DNA from: Ruminococcus bicirculans (ex Wegman et al. 2014)
GTDB lineage: Bacteria; Bacillota; Clostridia; Oscillospirales; Ruminococcaceae
Reading direction: 5' to 3'
Assembly (NCBI RefSeq): GCF_000723465.1
Contig: NZ_HF545617.1
Location: 558,001 to 622,000, forward strand
DNA: 64,000 nucleotides
The notes under the pieces are model-generated. The model was not told the DNA's origin. It was given only the letters and a program-made list of their open reading frames with translations, and made no database searches. Made by a program: the position numbers and the translations under genes. Positions 17,637-27,200 of the stretch are shown here, in pieces; the first letter of the stretch is position 1, and each line of letters begins with the position of its first letter.

Positions 17637-18944
17637 ATGGGAAAATATTGGAACGAAGAGATCGAGTGCATGGCACACGAGGACATGAAAAAGCTCCAGA
17701 GCGAAAGACTTGTCAAACAGGTCAAGCACGTCTGGGACAATGTGCCATACTACAAGAAGCTTATGGAAGAAAAGGGCGTAACGCCTGATGATATCCACGG
17801 CATTGAGGACCTGCACAAGCTGCCGTTCCTTTCAAAGGCTGATCTGCGTGAGGCTTATCCTTACGGTCTGCTTGCAAAGCCGCTTTCAGAGTGCGTGAGA
17901 ATACATTCCACAAGCGGAACCACAGGCAAGAGAGTTGTGGCTTTCTACACTCAGCATGATATCGACCTTTGGGAAAATTGCTGTGCAAGAGCTATAGTTG
18001 CCGCAGGCGGAACAAAAGACGACGTTTGCCACGTTGCATACGGCTATGGACTTTTTACAGGCGGAGCAGGTCTTAACGGCGGCTCTCATAAGGTGGGCTG
18101 TCTTACACTGCCGATGTCATCAGGAAACACAGAAAGACAGATACAGTTCATGCAGGATCTCGGTTCTACTATCCTGTGCTGTACTCCGTCATATGCCGCT
18201 TATATAGGTGAAACTGTAAAGGAAATGGGCATAAAGCCAGAGGAGCTTACGCTCAAAGCTGGTATCTTCGGTGCTGAGCCTTGGACGGAGGAAATGCGTC
18301 ATGAGATAGAGAAGCTTCTTGGTATCAAGGCTTACGATATCTATGGTCTGACAGAAACAAGCGGTCCTGGCGTAGCTTTCGAGTGCGAAGCACAGTCTGG
18401 TATGCACATCAATGAGGACAACTTTATCGCAGAGATAATCGACCCTGACACAGGAGAGGTGCTTCCTGAAGGCTCAAAGGGTGAGCTTGTATTCACAAGT
18501 ATCACAAAGGAAGCTTTCCCTCTGCTGAGATACAGAACAAGAGATATTTGTATTCTTACAAGAGAGAAATGCTCATGTGGCAGAACTCTCGTCAAAATGT
18601 GCAAGCCAATGGGCAGAAGCGATGATATGCTCATCATTAAGGGCGTAAACGTGTTCCCATCACAGATAGAGTCAGTGCTTCTTAAGATATCAAAAGCAAG
18701 CCCTAACTATCAGATAGTCGTTGACAGGGTGAACAATTCTGATACTTTCGAGATAAGAGTCGAGCTTAATGACGATATGTTCTCTGATACTGTCAAGTCT
18801 ATCGAGGATCTTGAAAAGAAGATATCAAACGATATCCATAATATCCTTGGCATCAAGGCGAAGATAAGACTTGTTGAGCCAAAGAGCATTCCACGTTCTG
18901 AGGGCAAGGCAGTAAGAGTTATCGACAAGAGAAAGCTTGTCTAA
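17637..18944 (+). CDS. paaK: phenylacetate-CoA ligase family
   Basis: 435 residues from ATG 17637 after AGGAGG. Adenylates an aryl acetate and transfers it to CoA. In anaerobes beside ior genes it can run in reverse, making ATP from aryl-acetyl-CoA (inference from context). AMP-binding loop HSTSGTTGK at residues 90-98; YGLTETSGPG and the YRTRDIC adenylate motifs; the C-terminal lid contains GRSDDMLIIKGVNVFPSQIE. Length typical of PaaK. Followed after 18 bases by a double ACT-domain gene that usually accompanies it. Confidence 0.93.
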   Translation: MGKYWNEEIECMAHEDMKKLQSERLVKQVKHVWDNVPYYKKLMEEKGVTPDDIHGIEDLHKLPFLSKADLREAYPYGLLAKPLSECVRIHSTSGTTGKRVVAFYTQHDIDLWENCCARAIVAAGGTKDDVCHVAYGYGLFTGGAGLNGGSHKVGCLTLPMSSGNTERQIQFMQDLGSTILCCTPSYAAYIGETVKEMGIKPEELTLKAGIFGAEPWTEEMRHEIEKLLGIKAYDIYGLTETSGPGVAFECEAQSGMHINEDNFIAEIIDPDTGEVLPEGSKGELVFTSITKEAFPLLRYRTRDICILTREKCSCGRTLVKMCKPMGRSDDMLIIKGVNVFPSQIESVLLKISKASPNYQIVVDRVNNSDTFEIRVELNDDMFSDTVKSIEDLEKKISNDIHNILGIKAKIRLVEPKSIPRSEGKAVRVIDKRKLV

Positions 18945-18962
18945 AAGACAGGGGGTAATTTT

Positions 18963-19397
18963 ATGACAGTAAAACAGCTTTCGGTTTTTATTGAAAACAG
19001 ACCTGGCAGATTGTCTGCCGTTACAAAAATACTTGGGGATAATGATGTGAATATCCGTGCAATGTCCCTTGCTGACACAAAGGATTTCGGTATTCTCAGA
19101 CTTATCGTTGACGATTTTGAAAAAGCAGTTTCAGCCTTGAAGACAGAGGGCTTTTCCGTTACTACCACTCAGGTGCTTGCAGTGGAGATAAATGACCGCC
19201 CAGGCGGACTTTCAGAAGCAATGAAAGCTCTCTACAATGACAACATCAGCGTTGAGTATATGTATTCTGCATTCATAAACACTAAGGAAAACACGGCTTA
19301 TCTTATCCTTAGAGTGGAGAACGTTACAGCCGCTCTGGAAGCTTTGAGTGAAGCAGGATTTGCACTTATCTCACAGCAGGAATTGGCAAGCATTTAG
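18963..19397 (+). CDS. tandem ACT-domain protein
   Basis: 144 residues, start ATG 18963 after AGGGGG. Two ACT domains: residues 1-65 (KQLSVFIENRPGRLSAVTKI) and 70-140 (VLAVEINDRPGGLSEAMKAL). ACT pairs bind amino acids. Proteins of this layout occur next to paaK/ior in many anaerobes and probably sense an aromatic amino acid to modulate the pathway (inference). Last gene of the ior operon before a 155-base gap. Confidence 0.88.
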   Translation: MTVKQLSVFIENRPGRLSAVTKILGDNDVNIRAMSLADTKDFGILRLIVDDFEKAVSALKTEGFSVTTTQVLAVEINDRPGGLSEAMKALYNDNISVEYMYSAFINTKENTAYLILRVENVTAALEALSEAGFALISQQELASI

Positions 19398-19468
19398 CTG
19401 ATTAGTAAATACTAACTGAAAAATCACTTAAAATCTATGTGAAATTTTTATGAAATGCCGAAAACCTC

Positions 19469-19496
19469 TTGATTTTTTCAGAAAATGTGTTATTAT
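19469..19496 (+). promoter_or_regulatory. ferredoxin promoter
   Basis: TTGATT at 19469-19474, 16-base spacer, TATTAT at 19491-19496. Moderate match. Confidence 0.55.
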
Positions 19497-19552
19497 ATAA
19501 GTATAGTATTTGATATGATACTTGTAGAATTTATGCAAGGAGGTCTGTGAAA

Positions 19553-19723
19553 ATGGCTTATAAGATTAGTGATGAGTGCATCGGCTGCGGCGCTTGCATG
19601 GACGCATGTCCAGTAGGAGCTATCTCCGAGGCTGACGGTAAGTGTGCTATTAACGCTGACGAGTGCATCGACTGCGGTTCTTGCGCAGGTACTTGCCCTG
19701 TAGGAGCACCTCAGGCTGAGTAA
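19553..19723 (+). CDS. 2[4Fe-4S] clostridial ferredoxin
   Basis: 56 residues from ATG 19553 behind AAGGAGG. Two CxxCxxCxxxCP motifs: CIGCGACMDACP (residues 9-20) and CIDCGSCAGTCP (39-49). Small acidic electron carrier of about 5.5 kDa; plausible electron acceptor for IorAB just upstream, though it has its own promoter and terminator. Full normal length for the family. Confidence 0.95.
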   Translation: MAYKISDECIGCGACMDACPVGAISEADGKCAINADECIDCGSCAGTCPVGAPQAE

Positions 19724-19743
19724 TTTACTTAAACTAAGAGAAA

Positions 19744-19771
19744 ACGTCTGTCATATGGCAGGCGTTTTTTT
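19744..19771 (+). terminator. ferredoxin terminator
   Basis: Stem ACGTCTG/CAGGCGT (one G-U) followed by seven T. Confidence 0.8.
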
Positions 19772-20198
19772 GCACTTATTTTTTTGTGTATTAGTTTTCA
19801 GCACACTATCATAAAACTGTCACATTGGCGGAGTATCATATAAATACAGTAAGAGAAAGACAAAAAGATGAAATTTACACATATACTTTTTCTCCATATA
19901 TACTTCATATACTTCAAAAAGGGAACGCTGGCTTGTGCCTGCGTTCTTTTTTTGCGTGGGTGATTTTGTGGATAGATATGTAAAATATCGTGGAAAATAT
20001 GGGCTTTTGTATCGCAGGTGTCCGTTTTTCGGTATTATTAATAAAAGTTTTGCGAAATTTGTTAAAAGTGATAAAAATAGAACCCTTATTGTCGTTCCTG
20101 GGATATAAAGTGTACAATGGTTGTAACTTAACGTTCATATAAACTTCATAAACGAACGAAAAATCGGCTTGAAAATTACAATTTGATTACAATGCCCC
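19772..20198 (+). other. intergenic region with orphan terminator
   Basis: No protein gene seen. At 19923-19953 there is a strong intrinsic terminator (GAACGC...GCGTTC stem with an inner helix, then T7) that no gene precedes. A weak promoter-like TTGTGT-17-TATCAT lies at about 19787-19815, so a short RNA of about 130 bases could be made here. The remainder is AT-rich without clear structure. Confidence 0.4.
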
Positions 20199-20227
20199 TT
20201 GACTTTTGTAACCTTATTCATTATAAT
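20199..20227 (+). promoter_or_regulatory. promoter of transglutaminase gene
   Basis: TTGACT at 20199-20204, 17-base spacer, TATAAT at 20222-20227, 38 bases before the start codon. Confidence 0.85.
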
Positions 20228-20265
20228 ATGGTTTAGTTTATCACATTTGAAAGGAGCGTTCTGAA

Positions 20266-21462
20266 TTGGGTTATTTGAAGTCGGGAATATCCCGCTGTGT
20301 GGCTGTGCTTTCTGCCTGCGGAGTTGTGACAGTATCTGCTGTGACTTTTGCGACACTTGATAAAAACGTTATCCAGCCATGTGCAGTCATGCCGCCTGAA
20401 AATGCAAAGGTCATTTCTGCTGTTTCTGACAAGAAAACATCTGAGCAGATCGGGGATATCACAACTGTTCTTACAACATCAGCCGTCAAGGAAACTGCGA
20501 AAAATTCTCAGACCGAGGCTGTAAAGGCTGTAAAAATTGCAAAAAGCGAAACAACAAAGTCAGCTTCCGAAACAGCTTTGAGATCAGAGAGCGTAACGAC
20601 CTCTGTAATATCACAGAAGCCAGCGTCAGTGACCGCAGTGCAGAGCGTGACTTCCGCTGACACAAAGCTTAGCATATCAGTAAGCCTTGTGACAAAGAAA
20701 ACTCAGCAGGCTTCAAAGTCTGAAACAAAGGTTTCTGCTGTTACTTCCGTCCCTGTCAGCACTACTGACAGCGATACTGTTGCTTCAAAGGCTACAAAAA
20801 AGACTACAACAGTGAAAACTACTACTGCAAAAACTACTACCACTGCAAAAACAACAACTGCCCCTGTTACGACCACAACGCCTGGGGTGACTACTACCAA
20901 GAAAAAGACCACCACCGCTAAGGTGACAACAACTAAAAAGCCTGTTACAACTACAATCACTGCGCCTGTTGTCGACAACGGCAAGACCCCTGCACAGCGA
21001 CTTAATTCTGCAGTGCTTGATCCAAAGGCGACGCTCAGCGCAAAGGAAGAAAAGATACTTCTGAAATATCTCCATAAGATAATATCAGATGATATGACAA
21101 ACTACGAAAAGGCTGTGGCTTGCTACGATTATATTATAAAGAACACGGTCTACGATTACGGCGGCTGGGCAAATCCTGTCAAGGCTGTTCTTGAGGACGG
21201 TTACGGCACTTGCACAGAATATTCTTACGTTTACGCTGCAATGCTCAACTACATAGGCTTTGACGCAAAGACCGTTGACGGCAAGACCGCTATGGCGGCA
21301 GGCGGTTATGGCTATCATATGTGGGTGGAGGTAACGATAAACGGTCAGGTATATGTTATGGACCCTCAGGTGGACGATAACATGAGCTGGGGAGCGTATA
21401 TCTCCCATGACCGCTTCTGCAAGACCTACAGTGAGGTCAAGAACAAGTATATAAAAGACTGA
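20266..21462 (+). CDS. secreted transglutaminase-like protein
   Basis: 398 residues; the start is TTG 20266, behind AAAGGAG. Signal peptide at residues 1-30 (CVAVLSACGVVTVSAVTFA), then a region of about 200 residues dominated by Ser, Thr and Lys, with a Thr-rich linker at about 180-235 made of short KTTT/TTTAK repeats. The C-terminal transglutaminase-like domain has triad candidates C316 (GTCTEYS), H351 (GYHMW) and D366 (DPQVDD). Probably cross-links or cleaves cell-surface proteins; the linker likely spans the wall. Own promoter and terminator. Confidence 0.88.
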   Translation: MGYLKSGISRCVAVLSACGVVTVSAVTFATLDKNVIQPCAVMPPENAKVISAVSDKKTSEQIGDITTVLTTSAVKETAKNSQTEAVKAVKIAKSETTKSASETALRSESVTTSVISQKPASVTAVQSVTSADTKLSISVSLVTKKTQQASKSETKVSAVTSVPVSTTDSDTVASKATKKTTTVKTTTAKTTTTAKTTTAPVTTTTPGVTTTKKKTTTAKVTTTKKPVTTTITAPVVDNGKTPAQRLNSAVLDPKATLSAKEEKILLKYLHKIISDDMTNYEKAVACYDYIIKNTVYDYGGWANPVKAVLEDGYGTCTEYSYVYAAMLNYIGFDAKTVDGKTAMAAGGYGYHMWVEVTINGQVYVMDPQVDDNMSWGAYISHDRFCKTYSEVKNKYIKD

Positions 21463-21467
21463 TATTG

Positions 21468-21500
21468 TATCGGGTGGAGTTATCTGCCCGATATTTTTTT
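21468..21500 (+). terminator. terminator
   Basis: Stem TATCGGG/CCCGATA with a 12-base loop, followed by T7. Confidence 0.8.
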
Positions 21501-21597
21501 ACGGTGTTTGCGTGTAGTTTGTTTGCAGTACGTTTATTTGTACATTAAATGAGAATATCCGGCATTCTTTTTGTGACAAATTTTTCAGCCTATCCTA

Positions 21598-21626
21598 TAG
21601 ACAAAAGGAAAAAAGCGTGATATAAT
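21598..21626 (+). promoter_or_regulatory. promoter of L,D-transpeptidase gene
   Basis: TAGACA at 21598-21603, 17-base spacer, TATAAT at 21621-21626. Confidence 0.75.
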
Positions 21627-21683
21627 TATTCTTGATACATTGTCGGCAAATGCCGAACGTCATTTTGTACAGGAGGATAATTG

Positions 21684-23234
21684 ATGACGGAAAATTCCAC
21701 AAAGATAACGAAAAAGCCTGCGACATCTGTGAAGAAAAACAGCTCTGTCAAAGGTTCGTCAAAGAATAAGAAAAGAAAGAAAAAACGCAACAATATCGGC
21801 ATTATCTGCGGCACTGCAGCAGCGGCTATCATAATAGTTGTGGGCGGAGGATATTTCATTGGAAGAGCTTACTATAGCAACAGATTTCTGAGCGGCACAA
21901 CAGTGAATGGCATTGACGTGGGCGGAAGGACATTTGAACAGGCTTGCGACCTGCTCGGGGTGAACGATATGCCTTATGAGCTTACGGTCAAAACTATCGA
22001 CGGCACGCCTGTTGTTTTCAAGACGGCTGATTTTGATTACAGACTAAGCGGCAAGGACGAGCTTCAGAAGATCTATGACAGCGTGAACAGAAAAACATGG
22101 TTCTCTGGATTTATACAGAACTCCACCTATAGTTTTAATGAGGACATCACATTTGATGTTGAGAAGCTTCAGAAGCTTGTGGAGAAAGCAAACTGGGGCG
22201 ATGTTGAAACTGCTGATGCAAAGCTTGGCCTTAACGAGGATAAGACGGCTTATGTTATCACCCCTGAGGTGCAGGGAAACAAGATAACCGATATGAAAAA
22301 GCTTGAAGCTTATGTTACGCAAAGCGTGGCGGCAGGTGAGCTTAGCGTTGAGCTTGACAAGGACACAGGTTGTTATTCTCTTCCAAAGGTGAAGAGCGCA
22401 GACCTTGAGGACGATTGCAAGAAACGAAATGATGTTTTCCAGCTTTCTGTCACATACGATTTTGACTACACCACAGAAACTCTCACGGGCGAGGAGCTTA
22501 TGAAGATCATAAAGCTCAAAGATGACGGAAGCTACACTGTGGATAGAAAGAAAGCCATGGAGTATGTGGAAAAGCTCGCAAAGAAATATGATACATATAA
22601 TACTAAGAGAAAATTCCACGCCACTTTGCAGGGCGACATAATCGTGCCGACAAGCTCTGATGCTAAATACGGCTGGTGGATAGATCAGGAAAAGACTTGT
22701 GACGATCTTGTGGATATGCTTGAAAAGGGCGAGAGCGTTGACAAGGTAGACCCTATCTATTACAGTACCGGTTATTTTGACTTTACAGGCGTTGAGTCTG
22801 CGAGAAGCAAGGACGATGATATAGGCGACACTTATATTGAGATAGACCTTACCGACCAGCACTTGTGGTATTATGAAAAGGGCAAGAAAAAGCTCGATAC
22901 CTATATAGTTTCAGGTCAGACCACATCTGAGGCGAGAACAACTCTCCCTGGTGTTTATAAGCTGTGGTCAAAGGAGACCAACAAGCGCATGAAAGACACA
23001 AATGCCGACGGTGACGAGTGGGATACAAAGTGCAACTTCTGGAACAATGTTTCTCTCTGCGGAATAGGTCTTCACGATTCAACGTGGCGAGGCGGATATT
23101 TCGGCGGTGAGATATACAAATACAACGGCTCTCACGGCTGTATAAATATGAGCTATGACGACGCTAAATATGTTTATGACAACGTGCCTTACGGTACACC
23201 TGTTGTTATGTACTACAAGTCTGCGGATAAATAA
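21684..23234 (+). CDS. L,D-transpeptidase (YkuD family)
   Basis: 516 residues; ATG 21684 is chosen because AGGAGG is seven bases upstream. A basic cytoplasmic tail (KKRKKKR) precedes one membrane anchor at about 40-62; a putative peptidoglycan-binding region covers 70-330; the YkuD domain covers about 370-510. Catalytic motif SHGCINM with C486 and H484, plus the upstream His in GIGLHDS. Makes 3-3 cross-links in peptidoglycan or attaches proteins to it, outside the membrane. Preceded by a transglutaminase-like and followed by an M15 peptidase gene, so this is a small wall-remodelling cluster. Confidence 0.92.
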   Translation: MTENSTKITKKPATSVKKNSSVKGSSKNKKRKKKRNNIGIICGTAAAAIIIVVGGGYFIGRAYYSNRFLSGTTVNGIDVGGRTFEQACDLLGVNDMPYELTVKTIDGTPVVFKTADFDYRLSGKDELQKIYDSVNRKTWFSGFIQNSTYSFNEDITFDVEKLQKLVEKANWGDVETADAKLGLNEDKTAYVITPEVQGNKITDMKKLEAYVTQSVAAGELSVELDKDTGCYSLPKVKSADLEDDCKKRNDVFQLSVTYDFDYTTETLTGEELMKIIKLKDDGSYTVDRKKAMEYVEKLAKKYDTYNTKRKFHATLQGDIIVPTSSDAKYGWWIDQEKTCDDLVDMLEKGESVDKVDPIYYSTGYFDFTGVESARSKDDDIGDTYIEIDLTDQHLWYYEKGKKKLDTYIVSGQTTSEARTTLPGVYKLWSKETNKRMKDTNADGDEWDTKCNFWNNVSLCGIGLHDSTWRGGYFGGEIYKYNGSHGCINMSYDDAKYVYDNVPYGTPVVMYYKSADK

Positions 23235-23240
23235 TAAGGA

Positions 23241-23271
23241 CGGTCAAGGTATCATGCCTTGACCGCTTTTT
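23241..23271 (+). terminator. terminator
   Basis: Perfect 9-base stem CGGTCAAGG/CCTTGACCG followed by CTTTTT, between the transpeptidase and peptidase genes. It probably reduces read-through into the latter. Confidence 0.8.
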
Positions 23272-23288
23272 GTAAGGAGTGTTTTTTT

Positions 23289-23927
23289 ATGGAAAAGATA
23301 TTATACAGAGAGGGCTTTACGGCTGAGGAGCTTCCAAACGAGGTGATAGAGCGTATCAAAGGCGTTTCCTATAAGGAAAATCCCCATGTGAAGCTGGGCG
23401 ACCTTGCCTATCTGCGTGTGAGATATTATGACTTTGAGCATAAGGTGCAGTCGGGGGAGCTTATCGTGGCGAGGAAGCTTGCGCAGGAGGTTCTGGATAT
23501 CTTATATGAGCTTTTCGAGGGCGGTTATGAGATAGAAAAAATCAGGCTCGTGGACGAGTATGACGCTGATGATGAAAGGTCAATGGCGGATAACAATTCC
23601 TCTGCCTTCAACTATAGGGTGGTGGCTGGTACCAACACTATCTCGGCTCACAGCTACGGCAGGGCGATAGACATAAACCCTCTTATAAATCCTTATATAG
23701 TGGGGAATAAGGTCATGCCTGCCAATGCTACAGAGTATGCAGACCGTGACAAGGCTTTTGAACACAAGATTGACAGAACAGACCTTTGCTATTGCATTTT
23801 CAGACGTCATGGCTGGAAATGGGGTGGTGACTGGAACAATTCTAAGGATTATCAGCATTTTTACAAAGAGTACGATTCTCCGCTGAAAATGGCTGTAAAC
23901 AAGCTGAAAAGAGCGTTGTTACGTTAG
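23289..23927 (+). CDS. M15-family D-Ala-D-Ala carboxypeptidase-like
   Basis: 212 residues from ATG 23289 after AAGGAG. Zinc ligands H121 and D128 (SAHSYGRAIDINP) and H190 (KDYQHF), with KWGGDW just before the last; matches the VanY/M15D pattern. No signal peptide at the N-terminus, so it may act in the cytoplasm, be released on lysis or use another route. Probably trims peptidoglycan stem peptides or recycles fragments. Confidence 0.85.
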   Translation: MEKILYREGFTAEELPNEVIERIKGVSYKENPHVKLGDLAYLRVRYYDFEHKVQSGELIVARKLAQEVLDILYELFEGGYEIEKIRLVDEYDADDERSMADNNSSAFNYRVVAGTNTISAHSYGRAIDINPLINPYIVGNKVMPANATEYADRDKAFEHKIDRTDLCYCIFRRHGWKWGGDWNNSKDYQHFYKEYDSPLKMAVNKLKRALLR

Positions 23928-24031
23928 TTTACAAGGTTTGCCTAGGAAAGCGATATGAAATCATAAGTTATATATGTATACCGATTAACTAAAAATTAAT
24001 AATGAATTTATGCAAGTTTTATCATTCGCTC

Positions 24032-24060
24032 TTGCATTTTGCTGTAATGTGTGTTATAAT
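24032..24060 (+). promoter_or_regulatory. gltB promoter
   Basis: TTGCAT at 24032-24037, 17-base spacer, TATAAT at 24055-24060. Confidence 0.85.
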
Positions 24061-24066
24061 GATTAA

Positions 24067-24183
24067 GCCGTCAAAAAAGACGGCAAAAGGCTATTTTCTT
24101 GCATTTGTGCGAAAAACCACGCTTTGGGTTTACTTGCGCTTATGCAGGATTGCAGGATTTTAATTTCTTCCTGCAATTTTTTT
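24067..24183 (+). promoter_or_regulatory. gltB leader with attenuator terminator
   Basis: About 117 bases between the promoter and an intrinsic terminator (perfect 8-base stem 24150-24157/24169-24176, then T7), all upstream of gltB. The leader also has a perfect stem GCCGTC/GACGGC with an A6 loop at 24067-24084, a TTGCA/TGCGA stem near 24100 and CTTGC/GCAGG near 24134. GCAGGATTGCAGGA gives two alternative partners for the terminator strand. Consistent with conditional termination (riboswitch-like or protein-controlled) or a free small RNA; no known class recognised. The rest of 23928-24285 holds nothing else clear. Confidence 0.55.
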
Positions 24184-24285
24184 GTTAAAAACAGCTAAAA
24201 ATCGGCTATGAGCCGTGAAATAACATACGTTGCTGAACGATAAGCTATAATTTTTTTTACAGTTTGGCAGGAAAGGGTGATAAAA

Positions 24286-27200
24286 ATGGAACGCATGGAG
24301 GATATGACTAATGTAAAAAGCCTGTATTCACCGAAATTCGAGCATGATAACTGCGGAATAGGTGCTGTTGTGAACATTAAGGGCAAAAAGAGCCACGATA
24401 CTGTTGCAAATGCGCTGACTATCGTTGAAACGCTTGAGCATCGTGCTGGTAAGGACGCAGAGGGCAAAACAGGTGACGGAGTAGGTATCCTGCTTCAGAT
24501 CTCACATAAATTCTTCAAGAAGATCGCCGCCGCTGAGCTTGGGATCACGCTTGGCGAGGAGAGAGATTATGCTGTTGGTATGTTCTTCTTCCCACAGAAC
24601 GAGCTTGCGAGAAATCAGGCAAAGAAGATGTTTGAGATAATCGCCGAAAAAGAGGGTCTGGAGATCCTTGGCTGGAGAGTCGTTCCTGCAAAGCCTGAGG
24701 TGCTTGGCAAGAGAGCTGTAGAGTGTATGCCTGCCATAATGCAGTGCTTCATCAAGCGTCCAAAGGGCGTTAAAAAGGGCCTTGACTTTGACCGCAAGCT
24801 ATATGTTGCAAGACGTGTGTTCGAGCAGTCGAATGAGGACACCTACGTTGTATCACTTTCAAGCAGAACTATAGTATATAAAGGAATGTTCCTTGTGCAG
24901 GATCTTAGAAAGTTCTTCCCTGACCTTCAGGATAAGGACTACGAGTCTGCTATCGCTATGGTACATTCAAGATTTTCTACCAACACAAACCCAAGCTGGC
25001 AGAGGGCGCATCCTAACAGAATGATCGTTCACAACGGTGAGATAAACACTATCAGAGGCAATGCTGATAAAATGCTCGCCCGTGAGGAAACGATGAAGTC
25101 TGAGCATTTGAAGGGCGACCTCGATAAGGTCACACCTGTTGTAAACACAGAAGGCTCTGACTCTGCAATGCTCGACAACACGCTTGAATTTTTGGTCATG
25201 AGTGGAATGGATCTGCCGCTGGCTGTCATGATAACGATCCCTGAGCCATGGGATAACAATGGCACGATGAGTCAGGCTAAGAAAGACTTCTATCAGTATT
25301 ACGCAACTATGATGGAGCCATGGGACGGACCTGCTTCTATCCTTTTCTCTGACGGAGATATCATGGGTGCAGTCCTTGACAGAAACGGTCTGCGTCCGTC
25401 AAGATATTATATCACAAAGGACGGCAATCTTATCCTTTCATCTGAGGTTGGCGCACTTCCTATCCCGTCAGACAATATCGTTGAAAAGGAGAGACTTCGC
25501 CCGGGCAAAATGCTTCTTGTTGATACTGTTCAGGGCAGAGTTATCGACGATGACGAGCTTAAGGAATACTATGCTTCAAAGCAGCCTTACGGCGAGTGGC
25601 TTGACAGCAACCTAGTCAGACTTAAAGACCTTAAGATACCAAACATCAAGGTAGAGGAACACGGCTACGAGGAAAGACAAAGACTTCAGAAAGCTTTTGG
25701 CTATACCTATGAGGACGTTATGACATCTATCCTGCCAATGGCAAAGAACGGCTCTGAGTCTATTGCCGCTATGGGTACAGACAGCCCGCTTGCAGTGCTT
25801 TCAAAAGAGCCTCAGCCACTGTTCAACTACTTCAAACAGCTCTTTGCACAGGTAACAAATCCGCCTATAGACGCTATCAGAGAGGAAATAGTCACCTCCA
25901 CAACTGTCTATATCGGTGAGGACGGCAACATTCTTGAAGAAAAGCCTGAAAATTGCAAGGTAATGAAGATACACGACCCTATCCTTACCTCAACAGATAT
26001 CCTTAAAATAAAGAATATGCACATTCCCGGCTTTAAGGTAGCTGTTATCCCTATACTTTATTATAAGAACACAAGACTTGAAAAGGCTATAAACAGACTT
26101 TATATAGAAGCAGACAAGGCGTTCAGCGAGGGCGCAAATATCCTTATCCTTTCAGACAGGGGAGTTGACGAGAACCACCTTGCTATCCCGTCACTGCTTG
26201 CAGTATCAGCGATTCATCAGCACCTTGTTGTTACAAAGAAGAGAACATCTCTTGCTATTATCCTCGAAAGCGGTGAGCCTAGAGAAGTTCATCACTTTGC
26301 AACACTGCTTGGCTATGGTGCTTCCGCTATCAACCCTTATCTTGCTCAGGAAACTATCCACGAGCTTATTGCTGACGACCTTCTCGACAAGGATTACTAT
26401 GCCGCTGTTGACGATTATAATGCGGCTGTTCTCCATGGTATCGTAAAGATAGCTTCAAAAATGGGTATCTCTACTATACAGTCATATCAAGGCTCACAGA
26501 TATTCGAGGCTATCGGTATCGGTCAGGATGTTATAAACAAGTATTTCACAGGTACAGTCAGCAGAATAGGCGGTATCACTATCTCTGATATTGAAAAGAA
26601 CGTTGACAGACTTCATACATCAGCCTTTGACCCTCTTGGACTTGGCACAGACACAGAGCTTGAATCAAGAGGAAGCCACAAGTTCAGAAGCGGTAAGGAG
26701 GAGCATCTCTACAATCCTCAGTCTATCTATCTGCTCCAGCAGGCTGCAAGGACTGGTGACTATGAAACATACAAGAAGTATTCAAAGCTTATCTCTGAGG
26801 AAATGGATCCTGTGAACATCAGAGGTCTTATGGATTTCAACTTTGCTGAGAATCCTGTTCCGCTGGAGGAAGTTGAGAGCGTTGACTCTATTGTAAGAAG
26901 ATTTAAGACGGGCGCTATGTCATACGGCTCTATCTCGCAGGAAGCTCATGAAGCACTTGCTATCGCAATGAACAGACTTCACGGCAAGTCAAACTCAGGC
27001 GAGGGCGGTGAGAGCCTTGACAGACTTCTCACAAAGGGTACTTCTGAGGACAGATGTTCAGCTATCAAGCAGGTGGCTTCGGGACGTTTCGGTGTAACTT
27101 CAAGATACCTCACATCTGCTGATGAGATACAGATAAAAATGGCACAGGGCGCAAAGCCTGGCGAGGGCGGTCATCTCCCTGGCAAAAAGGTTTATCCATG

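Noticed and set aside
20800-20960. CRISPR-like or tandem DNA repeat
   Set aside because: ACTAC/ACAAC repetition simply encodes the Thr-rich linker of the secreted protein; no spaced repeats.
20703-20984. Val-rich minus-strand frame of 93 residues
   Set aside because: Mirror of the Thr-rich coding repeat on the other strand.
24067-24183. ANTAR-type tandem hairpin target in the gltB leader
   Set aside because: The hexaloops found (AAAAAA and GCTTAT) do not show the expected A at position 1 with G at position 4.
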